Positions 16,471 through 26,131 of a DNA stretch of 64,000 bases are shown piece after piece. Source of the DNA: Alphaproteobacteria bacterium (GTDB lineage Bacteria; Pseudomonadota; Alphaproteobacteria; Sphingomonadales; Kordiimonadaceae); assembly GCA_021774735.1 (NCBI GenBank), contig JAJFIS010000029.1, positions 88,562 to 152,561 of the forward strand, read 5' to 3'. A program made the position numbers and the translations under genes. A model generated the notes under the pieces. It was not told the origin of the DNA. It searched no databases and saw nothing but the letters and a program-made list of their open reading frames with translations. Position 1 is the first letter of the stretch, and every line of letters begins with the position of its first letter.

Positions 16471-18531
16471 ATGGCTGATTTACTCCTTGAATTATTCAGT
16501 GAAGAAATTCCTGCCCGGATGCAAAAGCGCGCAGCCGAAGACTTATCAAATGCCGTACTGCAAGTGTTAAAGGACAGTGGCCTTAGCCATGATAGTGCCG
16601 TCGCCTATGCGACGCCTCGCCGTTTGGCCTTAAACGTCACCGGTATCCCAGATGCAACAGCTGACACACGGGAAGAACGTCGTGGCCCCAAGGTGGGCGC
16701 GCCCGACAAAGCCATCGGGGGTTTTCTGCGTGGTGCTGGTATTGCACGAGAAGCATTGGAAGAGCGCGAGACCCCAAAGGGCGTCTTTTATTATGCAGTA
16801 ATTGAGAAAACGGGTGTGGCAACCGCTGATGTGCTGGCAGAGGCTATGCCAACTATAATTCGCAATTTCCCTTGGCCAAAATCGCAGCGCTGGGGTGCAG
16901 GAAGCCTGAAATGGGTAAGGCCCTTACATAGTATTTTAGCGCTTATCGGTGATGCGGCGCTCGACTTTGAAGTGAGTGGCATTAAGGCAGGAAACCAGAC
17001 ATCAGGCCATCGCTTCATGGCACCAGCCGCGTTTTCGGTTGCTGATTTCGCTGACTATAAAGCCAAGTTACAAGACGCTTTTGTGATGCTGGACCCCGCT
17101 GACCGCGCGGCTTTGATCGCGGAAAAAGCGCAAGAGCTGGCAAAAGCTGCTGGCTTGACCTTGGTTGAAGACGCTGGCTTGCTGGCCGAGGTCGCGGGGC
17201 TGGTTGAATGGCCGGTGCCATTGCTGGCTAGTTTTGATGCGGACTTCTTAAAAGTGCCGGAAGAAGTGCTGCAACTGACGATGAAGAAGGACCAGAAATA
17301 TTTTGCCCTTCGCCAAGCTGACAGCGGTGCTTTTGCGCCTAACTTCATAACGGTGGCAAATATTGTCGCTTCTGATGGCGGCGCGGTTATCGCTTTGGGC
17401 AACCAAAAGGTTATCGCGGCGCGGCTGGCGGACGCAAAGTTCTTTTGGCAGCAAGACCTAAAGTCCAAACTCGATGATCTGTTGCCAAACCTTAAGCACA
17501 TCGTTTTTCATGCTAAACTTGGCACGGTCGCTGAACGTGCGGAGCGGGTGAGGTTATTAGCAGGTGAATTAGCACAATATATTCCCGGCTGCGATAAAGT
17601 CGAAGCCGAGCGCGCGGCAGAGCTGGCCAAAGCCGACCTGACCAGTAAAATGGTTGGTGAATTTCCCGAAGTGCAGGGCGTTATGGGGCGTTATTATGCA
17701 CTGGAACAGGGCGAAACGGCGGCTGTGGCGGACGCTATCCGCGATCATTATGCCCCGAAAGGCCCAAGTGACGCTTGCCCAAGCGCACCGGTTTCTGTGG
17801 CCGTGGCTTTGGCGGAGAAATTAGATGTGCTCACCGGCTTTTTTGCCGTGGATGAAAAACCAACCGGCAGCAAAGACCCTTTTGCCTTAAGGCGCGCCGC
17901 ACTCGGCGTGATCCGGTTAATAACGGAAAATTCTGTCAGAATATCGCTTGCTGAGGTGATTTCAAAAGCGATCTCCTCCTACGGAGCTACATTTGATGCG
18001 CCAAATATATTAGATATTTCGGCTGATCTTATGGCCTTCTTCGCGGACCGCTTGAAAGTGCAGCAGCGCGAAAAAGGTATGCGGCATGATCTGATCGATG
18101 CGGTGTTTTCGCTCGGTGGTGAAGATGATCTGGTGCGCTTATTGGCACGTGTTGATGCCTTGCAAGAGTTTATCGGCAGTGATGACGGGGTGAATTTACT
18201 GGCGGCCTTCAAGCGTGCAAATAACATTCTGGCAAAGTCGGGTGATTTTGATCGCGCAGACCCTTGTGGTGTTAACGAAGAACCTGCTGAATTAGCTTTG
18301 GTTAAGGCAATGTATGATATGGGGAAAGAAGTGACTGTTTCCCTTAAAAGTGAGAATTATTTAGACGTTATGACCCGGCTAGCTGAGCTTCGGGAGCCCA
18401 TTGACCGTTTCTTTGAAGAAGTGATGGTGAACGTGGACGACATAACAATCAGAAATGATCGGTTAAGTATGATGTCGGCATTTGTAAATGTCGTGAACAG
18501 AGTTGCGGACTTTTCGAAAATAGAAGGGTAA
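16471..18531 (+). CDS. glyS: Glycyl-tRNA synthetase beta subunit
   Basis: A 686-residue tRNA-binding subunit. It begins MADLLLELFSEEIPARMQ, the usual N-terminal signature, and contains EWPVPLLASFDADFLKVPEE and DPFALRRAALGVIRL. The C-terminal part (from about 560) is the anticodon-binding DALR-like domain ending VNVDDITIRNDRLSMM. Length is normal. Directly downstream of glyQ. Confidence 0.97.
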   Translation: MADLLLELFSEEIPARMQKRAAEDLSNAVLQVLKDSGLSHDSAVAYATPRRLALNVTGIPDATADTREERRGPKVGAPDKAIGGFLRGAGIAREALEERETPKGVFYYAVIEKTGVATADVLAEAMPTIIRNFPWPKSQRWGAGSLKWVRPLHSILALIGDAALDFEVSGIKAGNQTSGHRFMAPAAFSVADFADYKAKLQDAFVMLDPADRAALIAEKAQELAKAAGLTLVEDAGLLAEVAGLVEWPVPLLASFDADFLKVPEEVLQLTMKKDQKYFALRQADSGAFAPNFITVANIVASDGGAVIALGNQKVIAARLADAKFFWQQDLKSKLDDLLPNLKHIVFHAKLGTVAERAERVRLLAGELAQYIPGCDKVEAERAAELAKADLTSKMVGEFPEVQGVMGRYYALEQGETAAVADAIRDHYAPKGPSDACPSAPVSVAVALAEKLDVLTGFFAVDEKPTGSKDPFALRRAALGVIRLITENSVRISLAEVISKAISSYGATFDAPNILDISADLMAFFADRLKVQQREKGMRHDLIDAVFSLGGEDDLVRLLARVDALQEFIGSDDGVNLLAAFKRANNILAKSGDFDRADPCGVNEEPAELALVKAMYDMGKEVTVSLKSENYLDVMTRLAELREPIDRFFEEVMVNVDDITIRNDRLSMMSAFVNVVNRVADFSKIEG

Positions 18532-18644
18532 AAACCCTCGCTTGAGATACTTGGTGGGACAATCATCGCTGCATAAGACCTTAAAAGGGCATGCAGCAAT
18601 ATTAATGGCAGATATAATTCTGCGTACATAGGATGATGATAACC

Positions 18645-21308
18645 ATGACGAAATGGGTGTATAATTTTGGTGGCGGCGCAGCTGATGGCCGGGCTGACAT
18701 GAAAAACCTTTTGGGCGGCAAGGGCGCGAACCTTGCAGAAATGGCCAGCCTTGGCCTGCCGGTGCCCCCGGGCTTGACGATCACCACCGAAGTTTGCAGC
18801 CATTATTATGACCATGACCTTCAGTACCCCGATGCCCTGAAAAGCCAAGTGGAAGCAGCAGTGGCCGCGATTGAAGATGCTGTTGGTGCCAAGTTTGGCG
18901 ATGCGGAAAACCCCTTGCTGGTGTCAGTGCGCTCCGGCGCGCGGGTCTCCATGCCGGGCATGATGGATACGGTTCTTAACCTTGGCCTGAACGACGAAAC
19001 CGTTGTGGGCTTAGCGGCGCAAGCGGGTGATGAGCGTTTTGCATGGGACAGCTACCGGCGTTTCATTCAAATGTACAGCGATGTGGTGCTGGGCGTGGAT
19101 CATTATCACTTTGAAGATATCCTTGAGATGCATAAGGAAGATAACGATTATTATCTAGATACGGAGCTAACCGCCGATGATTGGCGAGAAGTGGCCGGGC
19201 TTTATAAGGCAAAGACAGAAGCCGAGCTCGGGCGACCCTTCCCAACGGATGTTAACGAGCAGCTTTGGGGGGCGATCGGTGCTGTATTTTCCAGCTGGCA
19301 AATTGACCGAGCGAAAACATACCGCAAGCTGAACAATATCTCTGAAAAATGGGGAACGGCGGTCAATGTCCAAGCTATGGTTTTTGGTAATATGGGCGAA
19401 ACATCAGCCACAGGCGTAGCTTTCACGCGCGACCCAGGCACGGGCGAGCGGGCTTACTACGGTGAATATTTAATCAATGCGCAGGGCGAAGATGTGGTTG
19501 CGGGCATCCGCACCCCGCAAAATTTGACCAAGAAAGCGCGGGAAAAGGCGGGAGCAACCGCGCCTTCGATGGAAGAGACCTTGCCCGAGGTGTTCAATCA
19601 ATTAGCAGATGTGTTCGACCGGCTGGAAGCCCATTACCGAGACATGCAAGATATTGAATTTACGGTGCAAAAGGGTAAGCTTTGGATGTTGCAGACGCGC
19701 GCAGGTAAACGTACGGCCAAAGCGGCGCTAAAAATTGCTGTGGATATGCAGGGCGAGGGTCTGATCGACGAGAAAACCGCTGTTATGCGAGTGGAGCCGA
19801 GCGCGCTTGACCAGCTCTTGCATCCCACGCTGGACCCTGACGCCATCCGTGATGTCTTGACCAAAGGGCTGCCAGCCAGCCCCGGCGCGGCATCGGGCAT
19901 TGTGGTGTTCGATTCTGACGAAGCCGTGCGCGAAGCCAAAGACGGCAAAGATGTCATTTTGTGCCGGATTGAAACCAGCCCAGAAGATATTCACGGCATG
20001 CATGCGGCTAAAGGTATTTTAACTGCACGAGGCGGTATGACGAGCCACGCCGCTGTGGTGGCACGCGGCATGGGCCGGCCTTGTGTGTCCGGCGCGGGCA
20101 GCTTGCAAATTGATATGCGCGAAGGGGTTATGCGAGCCTTGGGGCGTGAGATTCGCCGGGGAGACCGCATCACTATTGATGGCTCGAACGGTGAAGTTAT
20201 GGTAGGTGAAGTGCCGACCTTACAGCCTGAACTGTCTGGCGATTTTGCGCGGTTAATGCAATGGGCCGATAAATATCGAACCTTAAAAGTGCGGACTAAC
20301 TCCGACACACCTGTGGATACTAAAACAGCACGAGAATTTGGCGCTGAAGGCATCGGCCTTTGTAGGACCGAGCATATGTTCTTTGATGAAGACCGCATCA
20401 TTGCGGTTCGCCAGATGATTTTGGCTGAAGAGGAAGCGGGCAGGCGCGAGGCGCTGGCAAAATTGTTGCCGATGCAACGGGGCGACTTTGAAGAAATATT
20501 CCGCATCATGCGTGGCTTGCCGGTCACCATTCGCTTGCTCGACCCCCCTTTGCATGAATTTTTGCCGCGTGAGGAAAGTGAATTTGAGGCGATGGCCGAT
20601 GCAATCGGTGTCGGCGTTAAGAAATTACGCCAAAGGGCAGATGAATTGCATGAATTTAACCCGATGCTTGGTCACCGGGGTTGCCGCCTAGGCATTACCT
20701 ACCCTGAGATATATGAGATGCAAGCGCGGGCTATTTTTGAAGCCGCTATTGCAGTTGAAAAAAATACTGGTGAGGCTATCGTGCCGGAAATTATGATACC
20801 GCTCATCGCAACGGAAACAGAACTGTCGATGTTACGGGAACGGGTAGAAGCCGTGGCTGGTGATGTATTTAAAGAGCAAGGGCAAGCTGTAGAATACATG
20901 ATTGGCACGATGATCGAATTGCCGAGAGCGGCGCTGCAAGCGGGTAAAATTGCAAACTCGGCTGATTTTTTCAGTTTTGGCACTAATGATCTGACCCAAA
21001 CCTGTATCGGCATAAGCCGTGATGATGCCGCACGTTTCCTCGATGAATATGTTAAAAAGGATATTTTTGCCCAGGACCCTTTTGTCTCAATGGATATCGA
21101 CGGGGTCGGTGAGCTTGTGAAGCTGGGCACTGAGCGAGGACGGGCGACGAAGTCAGATTTGAAAATCGGTATATGCGGGGAGCATGGAGGCGATCCGGCA
21201 TCGATTGAGTTTTGTCATAATATTGGTCTTGATTATGTGTCATGCTCACCCTTTAGAGTACCAATCGCACGATTAGCAGCTGCACAAGCAGCATTAAAGG
21301 AAAGTTAA
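18645..21308 (+). CDS. ppdK: Pyruvate, phosphate dikinase
   Basis: An 887-residue enzyme that interconverts pyruvate and phosphoenolpyruvate with ATP and phosphate. An N-terminal ATP-grasp domain (GGKGANLAEMASLGLPVPPG) is followed by the swivelling His domain with catalytic His in GGMTSHAAVVARGMGRPC, and the C-terminal PEP/pyruvate barrel with GLCRTEHMFF and GICGEHGGDP. MTKWVYNFGGG at 18645 is the conserved start with AGGA 11 nt upstream; an ATG at 18633 would add four residues. It follows glyS after about 110 bp, an arrangement seen in other Alphaproteobacteria. Confidence 0.95.
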   Translation: MTKWVYNFGGGAADGRADMKNLLGGKGANLAEMASLGLPVPPGLTITTEVCSHYYDHDLQYPDALKSQVEAAVAAIEDAVGAKFGDAENPLLVSVRSGARVSMPGMMDTVLNLGLNDETVVGLAAQAGDERFAWDSYRRFIQMYSDVVLGVDHYHFEDILEMHKEDNDYYLDTELTADDWREVAGLYKAKTEAELGRPFPTDVNEQLWGAIGAVFSSWQIDRAKTYRKLNNISEKWGTAVNVQAMVFGNMGETSATGVAFTRDPGTGERAYYGEYLINAQGEDVVAGIRTPQNLTKKAREKAGATAPSMEETLPEVFNQLADVFDRLEAHYRDMQDIEFTVQKGKLWMLQTRAGKRTAKAALKIAVDMQGEGLIDEKTAVMRVEPSALDQLLHPTLDPDAIRDVLTKGLPASPGAASGIVVFDSDEAVREAKDGKDVILCRIETSPEDIHGMHAAKGILTARGGMTSHAAVVARGMGRPCVSGAGSLQIDMREGVMRALGREIRRGDRITIDGSNGEVMVGEVPTLQPELSGDFARLMQWADKYRTLKVRTNSDTPVDTKTAREFGAEGIGLCRTEHMFFDEDRIIAVRQMILAEEEAGRREALAKLLPMQRGDFEEIFRIMRGLPVTIRLLDPPLHEFLPREESEFEAMADAIGVGVKKLRQRADELHEFNPMLGHRGCRLGITYPEIYEMQARAIFEAAIAVEKNTGEAIVPEIMIPLIATETELSMLRERVEAVAGDVFKEQGQAVEYMIGTMIELPRAALQAGKIANSADFFSFGTNDLTQTCIGISRDDAARFLDEYVKKDIFAQDPFVSMDIDGVGELVKLGTERGRATKSDLKIGICGEHGGDPASIEFCHNIGLDYVSCSPFRVPIARLAAAQAALKES

Positions 21309-21428
21309 ATATATTCCGTGATTTTATTAAATTCCTAAACATAGAAAGCAGTTTATTTAAATATTCATGTATTTAATGCACATCAATACTTTTTTAACTT
21401 AGATCCTTTAGCATTAATTGAGCAATAA

Positions 21429-21923
21429 GTGCGTAGGGGTCTTGTGGAAAAATTAAGATACATTCAAGTTGATGAAATCCCGGTGGGCAATCCGGTTTTC
21501 AAGTTTAATGAGGTTTGGGAGGAATATACTCAGATCAATGGCGTTGTGGCGTGGGGAAGTTTTAAACCCATGAAAATACCGGCAATTTTACCTTGGGTGG
21601 TGTTGAACGAAAAACAGGGGCCGGGTATATACTTTTGCCGAGTTTGTGGGTCTGGTTGCGATAATTTGTTTGAATGGTCGGCGCAGGGTAAATATTTAAC
21701 CGATACGCTGCCTCCAGAGATTGTCGATGTACGACTTCAAGAATTAACAAAAGTTGAAGCAGGCGAAGGACCATTTTTCTCAGAATCAATTTTAACATTG
21801 GAAAAAGAAATTATTGATGTTTACAGAGGGGTTTTTGGATTTGCCACGGACGGGGAAAATATTGATCGTTACATTGCAGTTATTGCCCCGGTTGACCAGC
21901 GTCGTTGGCCCATCACTTCATAG
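21429..21923 (+). CDS. PAS_5-like small protein
   Basis: A 164-residue soluble protein. The pattern ILPWVVL, then YFCRVCGSGCDNLFEW, then GKYLTDTLPPE resembles the alphaproteobacterial PAS_5 domain (target site LP, R-GT, G+.L motifs), here with GSG in place of GT. PAS domains sense ligands or redox state, but no output domain is present. Initiation is uncertain: GTG at 21429, or GTG at 21444 with AGGGG 4 nt upstream. The flanking 21309-21428 gap is AT-rich and holds nothing I can name. A second protein of the same type is at 51752-52381. Confidence 0.65.
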   Translation: MRRGLVEKLRYIQVDEIPVGNPVFKFNEVWEEYTQINGVVAWGSFKPMKIPAILPWVVLNEKQGPGIYFCRVCGSGCDNLFEWSAQGKYLTDTLPPEIVDVRLQELTKVEAGEGPFFSESILTLEKEIIDVYRGVFGFATDGENIDRYIAVIAPVDQRRWPITS

Positions 21924-21950
21924 GTTCCGCCGGTAAATGAAAGCCGTGGG

Positions 21951-22070
21951 CTATCCCATGCTGGACCATACTGCGATGAAGATAACGGCTATCGTAACAC
22001 CCAGTATAATGAAATTTCTTTTTTCCCGCGCTTGCTGTGCTTGTTTAATTTTTTGTTTTTTACTGCTCAT
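21951..22070 (-). CDS. 39-residue single-span membrane protein
   Basis: Begins MSSKKQKIKQAQQAREKRNF: a strongly basic cytosolic head of about 20 residues, followed by one membrane helix (about 20-36) and a stop. The ATG at 22070 has a near-perfect AGGAGG 7 nt upstream, which makes a real gene likely despite its size. The basic head could bind RNA, DNA or acidic lipids. It is on the same strand as ygfZ, 56 bp downstream of it. Confidence 0.7.
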   Translation of the reverse strand: MSSKKQKIKQAQQAREKRNFIILGVTIAVIFIAVWSSMG

Positions 22071-22126
22071 ATTTCGGTCCTCCTTACGATCATAAAAACC
22101 AATTACACGGATATTGGCAAGTCTTA

Positions 22127-22900
22127 TTATGATAGTGTTATAGTTGCTGAACCCGCCTGCAATTTCCCATCTGCTTTCTCGAAACGCAGAAAGGCCAGTG
22201 CATAGGGGCCTGCAATAGTGTGGAGCATGCCAATCTTTTGGCCTGCACCATTGATTATTGGGTCACCCGATTGGGCAGAACCTTCAATGAGCACTGAAAC
22301 AATGCCTTTTTTTAAGGTAGCCCTATGTTTCATTCGGGCTGTTTGTTCTTGGCCGATATAACAGCCTTTGTTGAAATCAACGCCGCCTAAGCGCTCAGCT
22401 CCACATTCAAGCCAGAAATATTTATCTCGAATAAGATCGAGGCTGCCGCCCGGCACCCCGCAGGAAACACGCTTTTCCTCATATTCTTGGGCTTCCAAAC
22501 TTTCTGCCTCGGGGGGTGACGCTAATATAACCCGCCCACCAAGCTGCTCATCCCGTGGGTCCAAGGTTACATCATCACTGCCCCAAAGGGCCCAAACTGA
22601 TACTTCATCACTAATGTCTTCCAGCGTCACATCGGCCCGCATGCGGTACATGGTTAAGCGGCGAATAAGGTCACTGGCATAGCTTTTTTCACAGTCGAGC
22701 ATGACCGCGCCGTCACTTTCATATACAATAAAATCTGCAAGATATTTGCCCTGAGGGGTCAATAAGGCAGCATAAATTGGATGTGTAGGGTTTAGCTGTC
22801 TGATATCATTGGTAATCAGCCCTTGCAGAAGGTCTTTAGTGTCCATGCCGGTTAGCTTTATGATCGCTCGGTCGTTGAGTTTTAGGGCTTTTACTGCCAT
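22127..22900 (-). CDS. ygfZ: YgfZ/GcvT-like folate-binding protein
   Basis: A 257-residue tetrahydrofolate-dependent protein that supports repair or assembly of iron-sulfur clusters such as that of MiaB. The signature KGCYIGQE is present as NKGCYIGQEQTARMKHR near residues 180-196, and the N-terminal half has the GcvT-like fold (TGMDTKDLLQGLITNDI). The invariant cysteine is retained. Divergent from dihydroorotase. Confidence 0.92.
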   Translation of the reverse strand: MAVKALKLNDRAIIKLTGMDTKDLLQGLITNDIRQLNPTHPIYAALLTPQGKYLADFIVYESDGAVMLDCEKSYASDLIRRLTMYRMRADVTLEDISDEVSVWALWGSDDVTLDPRDEQLGGRVILASPPEAESLEAQEYEEKRVSCGVPGGSLDLIRDKYFWLECGAERLGGVDFNKGCYIGQEQTARMKHRATLKKGIVSVLIEGSAQSGDPIINGAGQKIGMLHTIAGPYALAFLRFEKADGKLQAGSATITLS

Positions 22901-22993
22901 TTTATATTTGTCTTTCCATTTAGGTACCTTTGTCGTTGTTCTAAACTAATAGAAGGCCTAAAAGAAGTAAAACAAGTCTCAGGAGGATGCGCC

Positions 22994-24322
22994 ATGGCCG
23001 AAACTTATGAAATGATCATTAAAGGGGCAACCATTGTCAATCATATGGGATCCTTTATGGGGGACGTTGGGGTCTGTGGTGGCAAGACTGTGGCAATTGG
23101 CTCATTGGATGCGAGCAGCGCTGATGAGATTATTGACGCCACTGGTTTGCATCTGTTGCCGGGCGTCATTGATAGTCAGGTTCATTTTCGTGAGCCGGGC
23201 AATGTCCATAAAGAAGACCTCGAATCTGGGTCTCGCGCGGCGGTCATGGGCGGGGTTACAGCGGTGTTTGAAATGCCCAATACAAATCCACTGACCACTG
23301 GCGCTGATGCGCTTAATGATAAAATCAATCGTGGACGTGATCGCATGTGGTGCGATTTTGCCTTTTATATGGGGGCAACAGCTGAAAATGCAGCAGGGCT
23401 GGCAGAGCTTGAACTGTTGGATGGTTGCGCGGGTATCAAAGTTTTCATGGGGGCCTCAACGGGTGATCTGTTGGTCGCGGGCGATGATGATCTGCGTGAA
23501 GTGCTGCGCCATGGACGCCGCCGCGTTGCTATCCACGCTGAAGACGAAGCCCGGATGCAGGAACGCGAGCATCTCAAGCATAGTGGCGGTGTGCACTCTC
23601 ACCCCGTTTGGCGCGACGATGAAAGCGCGATGCTGGCCACCAAGCGCATTGTGGCACTGGCGCGGGAATGTGGCCGACGAGTACATGTACTGCATATCAC
23701 TACCGCAGAAGAGATGGCCTTTCTGGCAGAAAATAAAGATATCGCCACGGTAGAAGTAACGCCGCAGCATTTAACCCTGAGCGCTCCTGATGCATACGAC
23801 CGTCTCGGCACCTTTGCGCAGCAGAACCCACCAATTCGTGACGCCCGTCACATGCCGGGCCTGTGGCAGGCGGCACTGAATGGTATTGTCGATGTTATAG
23901 CTACCGACCATGCTCCCCATACCCGCGCGGAAAAAGAAGCGGGCTACCCCAATACGCCGTCAGGCATGCCGGGGGTTCAAACTATGATGCCGGTAATGCT
24001 TACCCATGTGGCGGCGGGGCGGATGAGCCTGCAACGGCTTGTGGACTTAACAAGCCATGGGCCAAACCGCATATTTAACTTGCGCGACAAAGGCTTGCTG
24101 GCGGTTGGTTATGACGCTGATTACACGCTTGTTGACTTGAAAAAACAATGGACCATTACCCATGATTGGAGCGTTAGTCGCTGCGGTTGGACGCCGTTTG
24201 ATGGCTTTAAGGCCACGGGCATGCCGGTTGGTACCATTATTCGTGGACGTCGGGTGATGTGGGAAGGCGAGTTAGCACCAAAAGCCCATGGTGCTCCAAT
24301 CAGATTTCAAGAAACTCTGTAG
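22994..24322 (+). CDS. pyrC: Dihydroorotase, class I type
   Basis: A 442-residue amidohydrolase forming dihydroorotate in pyrimidine synthesis. Metal site residues: HFREPG (about 63-68), the lysine to be carboxylated in GIKVFMGAST, His in IHAED and HITTAEEM, and Asp in VIATDHAPHTRAEKE. AGGAGG 7 nt before the ATG decides the start. Related hydantoinases and allantoinases have a similar layout; the FMGAST and TDHAPH context favours dihydroorotase. No other pyr gene is adjacent. Confidence 0.9.
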   Translation: MAETYEMIIKGATIVNHMGSFMGDVGVCGGKTVAIGSLDASSADEIIDATGLHLLPGVIDSQVHFREPGNVHKEDLESGSRAAVMGGVTAVFEMPNTNPLTTGADALNDKINRGRDRMWCDFAFYMGATAENAAGLAELELLDGCAGIKVFMGASTGDLLVAGDDDLREVLRHGRRRVAIHAEDEARMQEREHLKHSGGVHSHPVWRDDESAMLATKRIVALARECGRRVHVLHITTAEEMAFLAENKDIATVEVTPQHLTLSAPDAYDRLGTFAQQNPPIRDARHMPGLWQAALNGIVDVIATDHAPHTRAEKEAGYPNTPSGMPGVQTMMPVMLTHVAAGRMSLQRLVDLTSHGPNRIFNLRDKGLLAVGYDADYTLVDLKKQWTITHDWSVSRCGWTPFDGFKATGMPVGTIIRGRRVMWEGELAPKAHGAPIRFQETL

Positions 24323-24444
24323 CGCTTTATTTGATGACTTTTGACTGTGAATGGGACGCAATAGCACCTATAATGACAGAATTATGTCTAACGGATTGAA
24401 TTTCAGCCAAATTTAACAAAATTCATAACTTTTGTATGCTTGCC

Positions 24445-24463
24445 AGAACGGAAAAGCCGTTCT
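24445..24463 (+). terminator. Hairpin downstream of pyrC
   Basis: AGAACGG-AAAAG-CCGTTCT is a perfect 7-bp stem followed by ATAGTTTTC. It is the clearest structure in the 249-bp gap between pyrC and pal and may terminate pyrC. The short T-run makes it only moderately convincing. Confidence 0.4.
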
Positions 24464-24571
24464 ATAGTTTTCGCTATTCATTAGCGGTGACGAATAGGTT
24501 ATTATGTCGCTGCGCTGTATCAGGCCGGAACAGTCTAGTTTTTTTGACCGGTTTTATTGGAGGGACCCAAA

Positions 24572-25129
24572 ATGACTTTCACTCGATTTGGCCGTAACAT
24601 TACGGCGTTTATTGCTTCTGCCTTTATACTAGCTGCTTGTGCACAAACAGAAGCACCGGCGGACACAACACCGACCCCTGAACCTGAAGAAAAAGTAGCG
24701 CCAACACCTGATCCTGTTATTACGGCACCTATTAAGTCTGCGACAGAAATGGCACTTGAAATGGGTGCTACTGTTGACGGTCTTATTGCTTATGCGGGAA
24801 CAGATGCTGACCGAGTGTTTTTCGCCTATGATAGTGCTGAACTGAGTACAGATGCACAAGCCATGCTCGCCAAGCAAGCCGAATGGATGTCGCATTTTGA
24901 TGGTACTTCCATTATGGTTCAAGGTCACTGCGATGAGCGCGGCACCCGTGAATATAACCTTGCACTGGGTGCTCTGCGCGCCGAAGCGGTTAAAAATTAT
25001 CTCGTGACTCTCGGTGTTTCATCATATCAAATTAAAACCATTTCATATGGTAAGGAACGCCCTGTTGCCGTTGGCCCAACTGAAAGTAGCTGGAGCCGTA
25101 ACCGTCGCGGTCAAATAGTAATCAACTAA
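24572..25129 (+). CDS. pal: Peptidoglycan-associated lipoprotein Pal
   Basis: A 185-residue outer-membrane lipoprotein of the Tol-Pal system, which couples the outer membrane to peptidoglycan and the division septum. Start 24572 has GGAGGG 7 nt upstream. The lipobox is ILAACAQ, then comes a Pro/Thr-rich linker (about 28-55) and an OmpA-like domain with VQGHCDERGTREYNLALGAL, the peptidoglycan-binding loop. tolQRAB are not in the window; cpoB follows. Confidence 0.96.
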   Translation: MTFTRFGRNITAFIASAFILAACAQTEAPADTTPTPEPEEKVAPTPDPVITAPIKSATEMALEMGATVDGLIAYAGTDADRVFFAYDSAELSTDAQAMLAKQAEWMSHFDGTSIMVQGHCDERGTREYNLALGALRAEAVKNYLVTLGVSSYQIKTISYGKERPVAVGPTESSWSRNRRGQIVIN

Positions 25130-25243
25130 TAGTATCCAAGATACTGGTATCGGCCCTGCTTCCGTAACCCGGGGGCGGGGCCGACCCATTTTGGGCATAA
25201 TTGACAAGCATAATGAACTGACTTGCAATAGAAAGGGTCTGAT

Positions 25244-26128
25244 GTGGACTATTTTAACAAATTACTCAGAGGCCTAGCACTTGGCACTATGTTGTGCATG
25301 GTTCCGCAAAATTCGGTAATTGCGGCAGATGATAGTCCGGCTGAAATATCCAAAAAGCTCAACCAATTAGAACGTCAATTACGGGCAGTGCAACGACGGG
25401 TCTTTAAGGGTGGAGAGCTGCCAGCGGAAGCCGTTGAGGCACCCAAAGTTAATATGGAGCTACGCCAAAGTCTAGCCTCCATGACGGCGAAGATCAGCCA
25501 AATTGAACGGGAGATGCGCTTGCTTACAGGCCGCTTGGAAGAAATGGAATATGCCCAGCGGCAAATGCAACAGAATATTGAAATCATGCAAAAAGACTTT
25601 GCCCTTCAAATGGCGGACCTAACGGCAGCTAAGAGTGCAGAAACGCCACAAGCAACAACCAATAATACTGCGGATATAGCTGTAACCAGCCCTGAGCCAA
25701 AGGCAGTTGAACCGGTAGCTGTGACTATTGCATTGCCGGAAGGTGATGCGGCATCTCAATATCAATATGCCTTTGAATTTGTTCGCCTAGACGATATGCC
25801 CTCAGCGCGTAAGGCATTGGAGCTATTTTTAAAAACAGAGCCACCACAAGATTTTGCCCTAAATGCACATTTTTGGTTAGGGCGGGTTTACCTGCGTAGC
25901 GACCAAACAGCCCGTGCCGCCGAACAGTTTTTACAGGTTTTTGAGGGTAACGCGGAGCACGGTAAAGCGCCAGAATCCCTAGTGGAACTGGCAGGAAGCT
26001 TGTCTAAGCTTGGCAGCAAGGATGATGCATGTGGGGTTTTGGCCGAATTTAAACGGGCTTACCCTGATGTTAAAGGTCGGCTGCAACGGCGCGCGAACGC
26101 TGAATTCATCAAGGCAAATTGCCAGTAA
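25244..26128 (+). CDS. cpoB: Tol-Pal system protein CpoB/YbgF
   Basis: A 294-residue periplasmic protein that coordinates peptidoglycan synthesis with outer-membrane constriction. The start is GTG at 25244 with GAAAGGG upstream; a signal peptide ends near AVIAADD (about residue 28). A coiled coil lies at about 70-120, a low-complexity linker follows, and tetratricopeptide repeats occupy about 165-290 (GRVYLRSDQTARAAEQFLQV). The stop is 3 bp from tilS. Confidence 0.9.
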   Translation: MDYFNKLLRGLALGTMLCMVPQNSVIAADDSPAEISKKLNQLERQLRAVQRRVFKGGELPAEAVEAPKVNMELRQSLASMTAKISQIEREMRLLTGRLEEMEYAQRQMQQNIEIMQKDFALQMADLTAAKSAETPQATTNNTADIAVTSPEPKAVEPVAVTIALPEGDAASQYQYAFEFVRLDDMPSARKALELFLKTEPPQDFALNAHFWLGRVYLRSDQTARAAEQFLQVFEGNAEHGKAPESLVELAGSLSKLGSKDDACGVLAEFKRAYPDVKGRLQRRANAEFIKANCQ

Positions 26129-26131
26129 ATT

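Noticed and set aside
25148..25190. G/C-rich imperfect hairpin after pal
   Set aside because: The pairing CGGCCC/GGGCCG is interrupted and not followed by a T-run; cpoB follows closely, so termination is doubtful.
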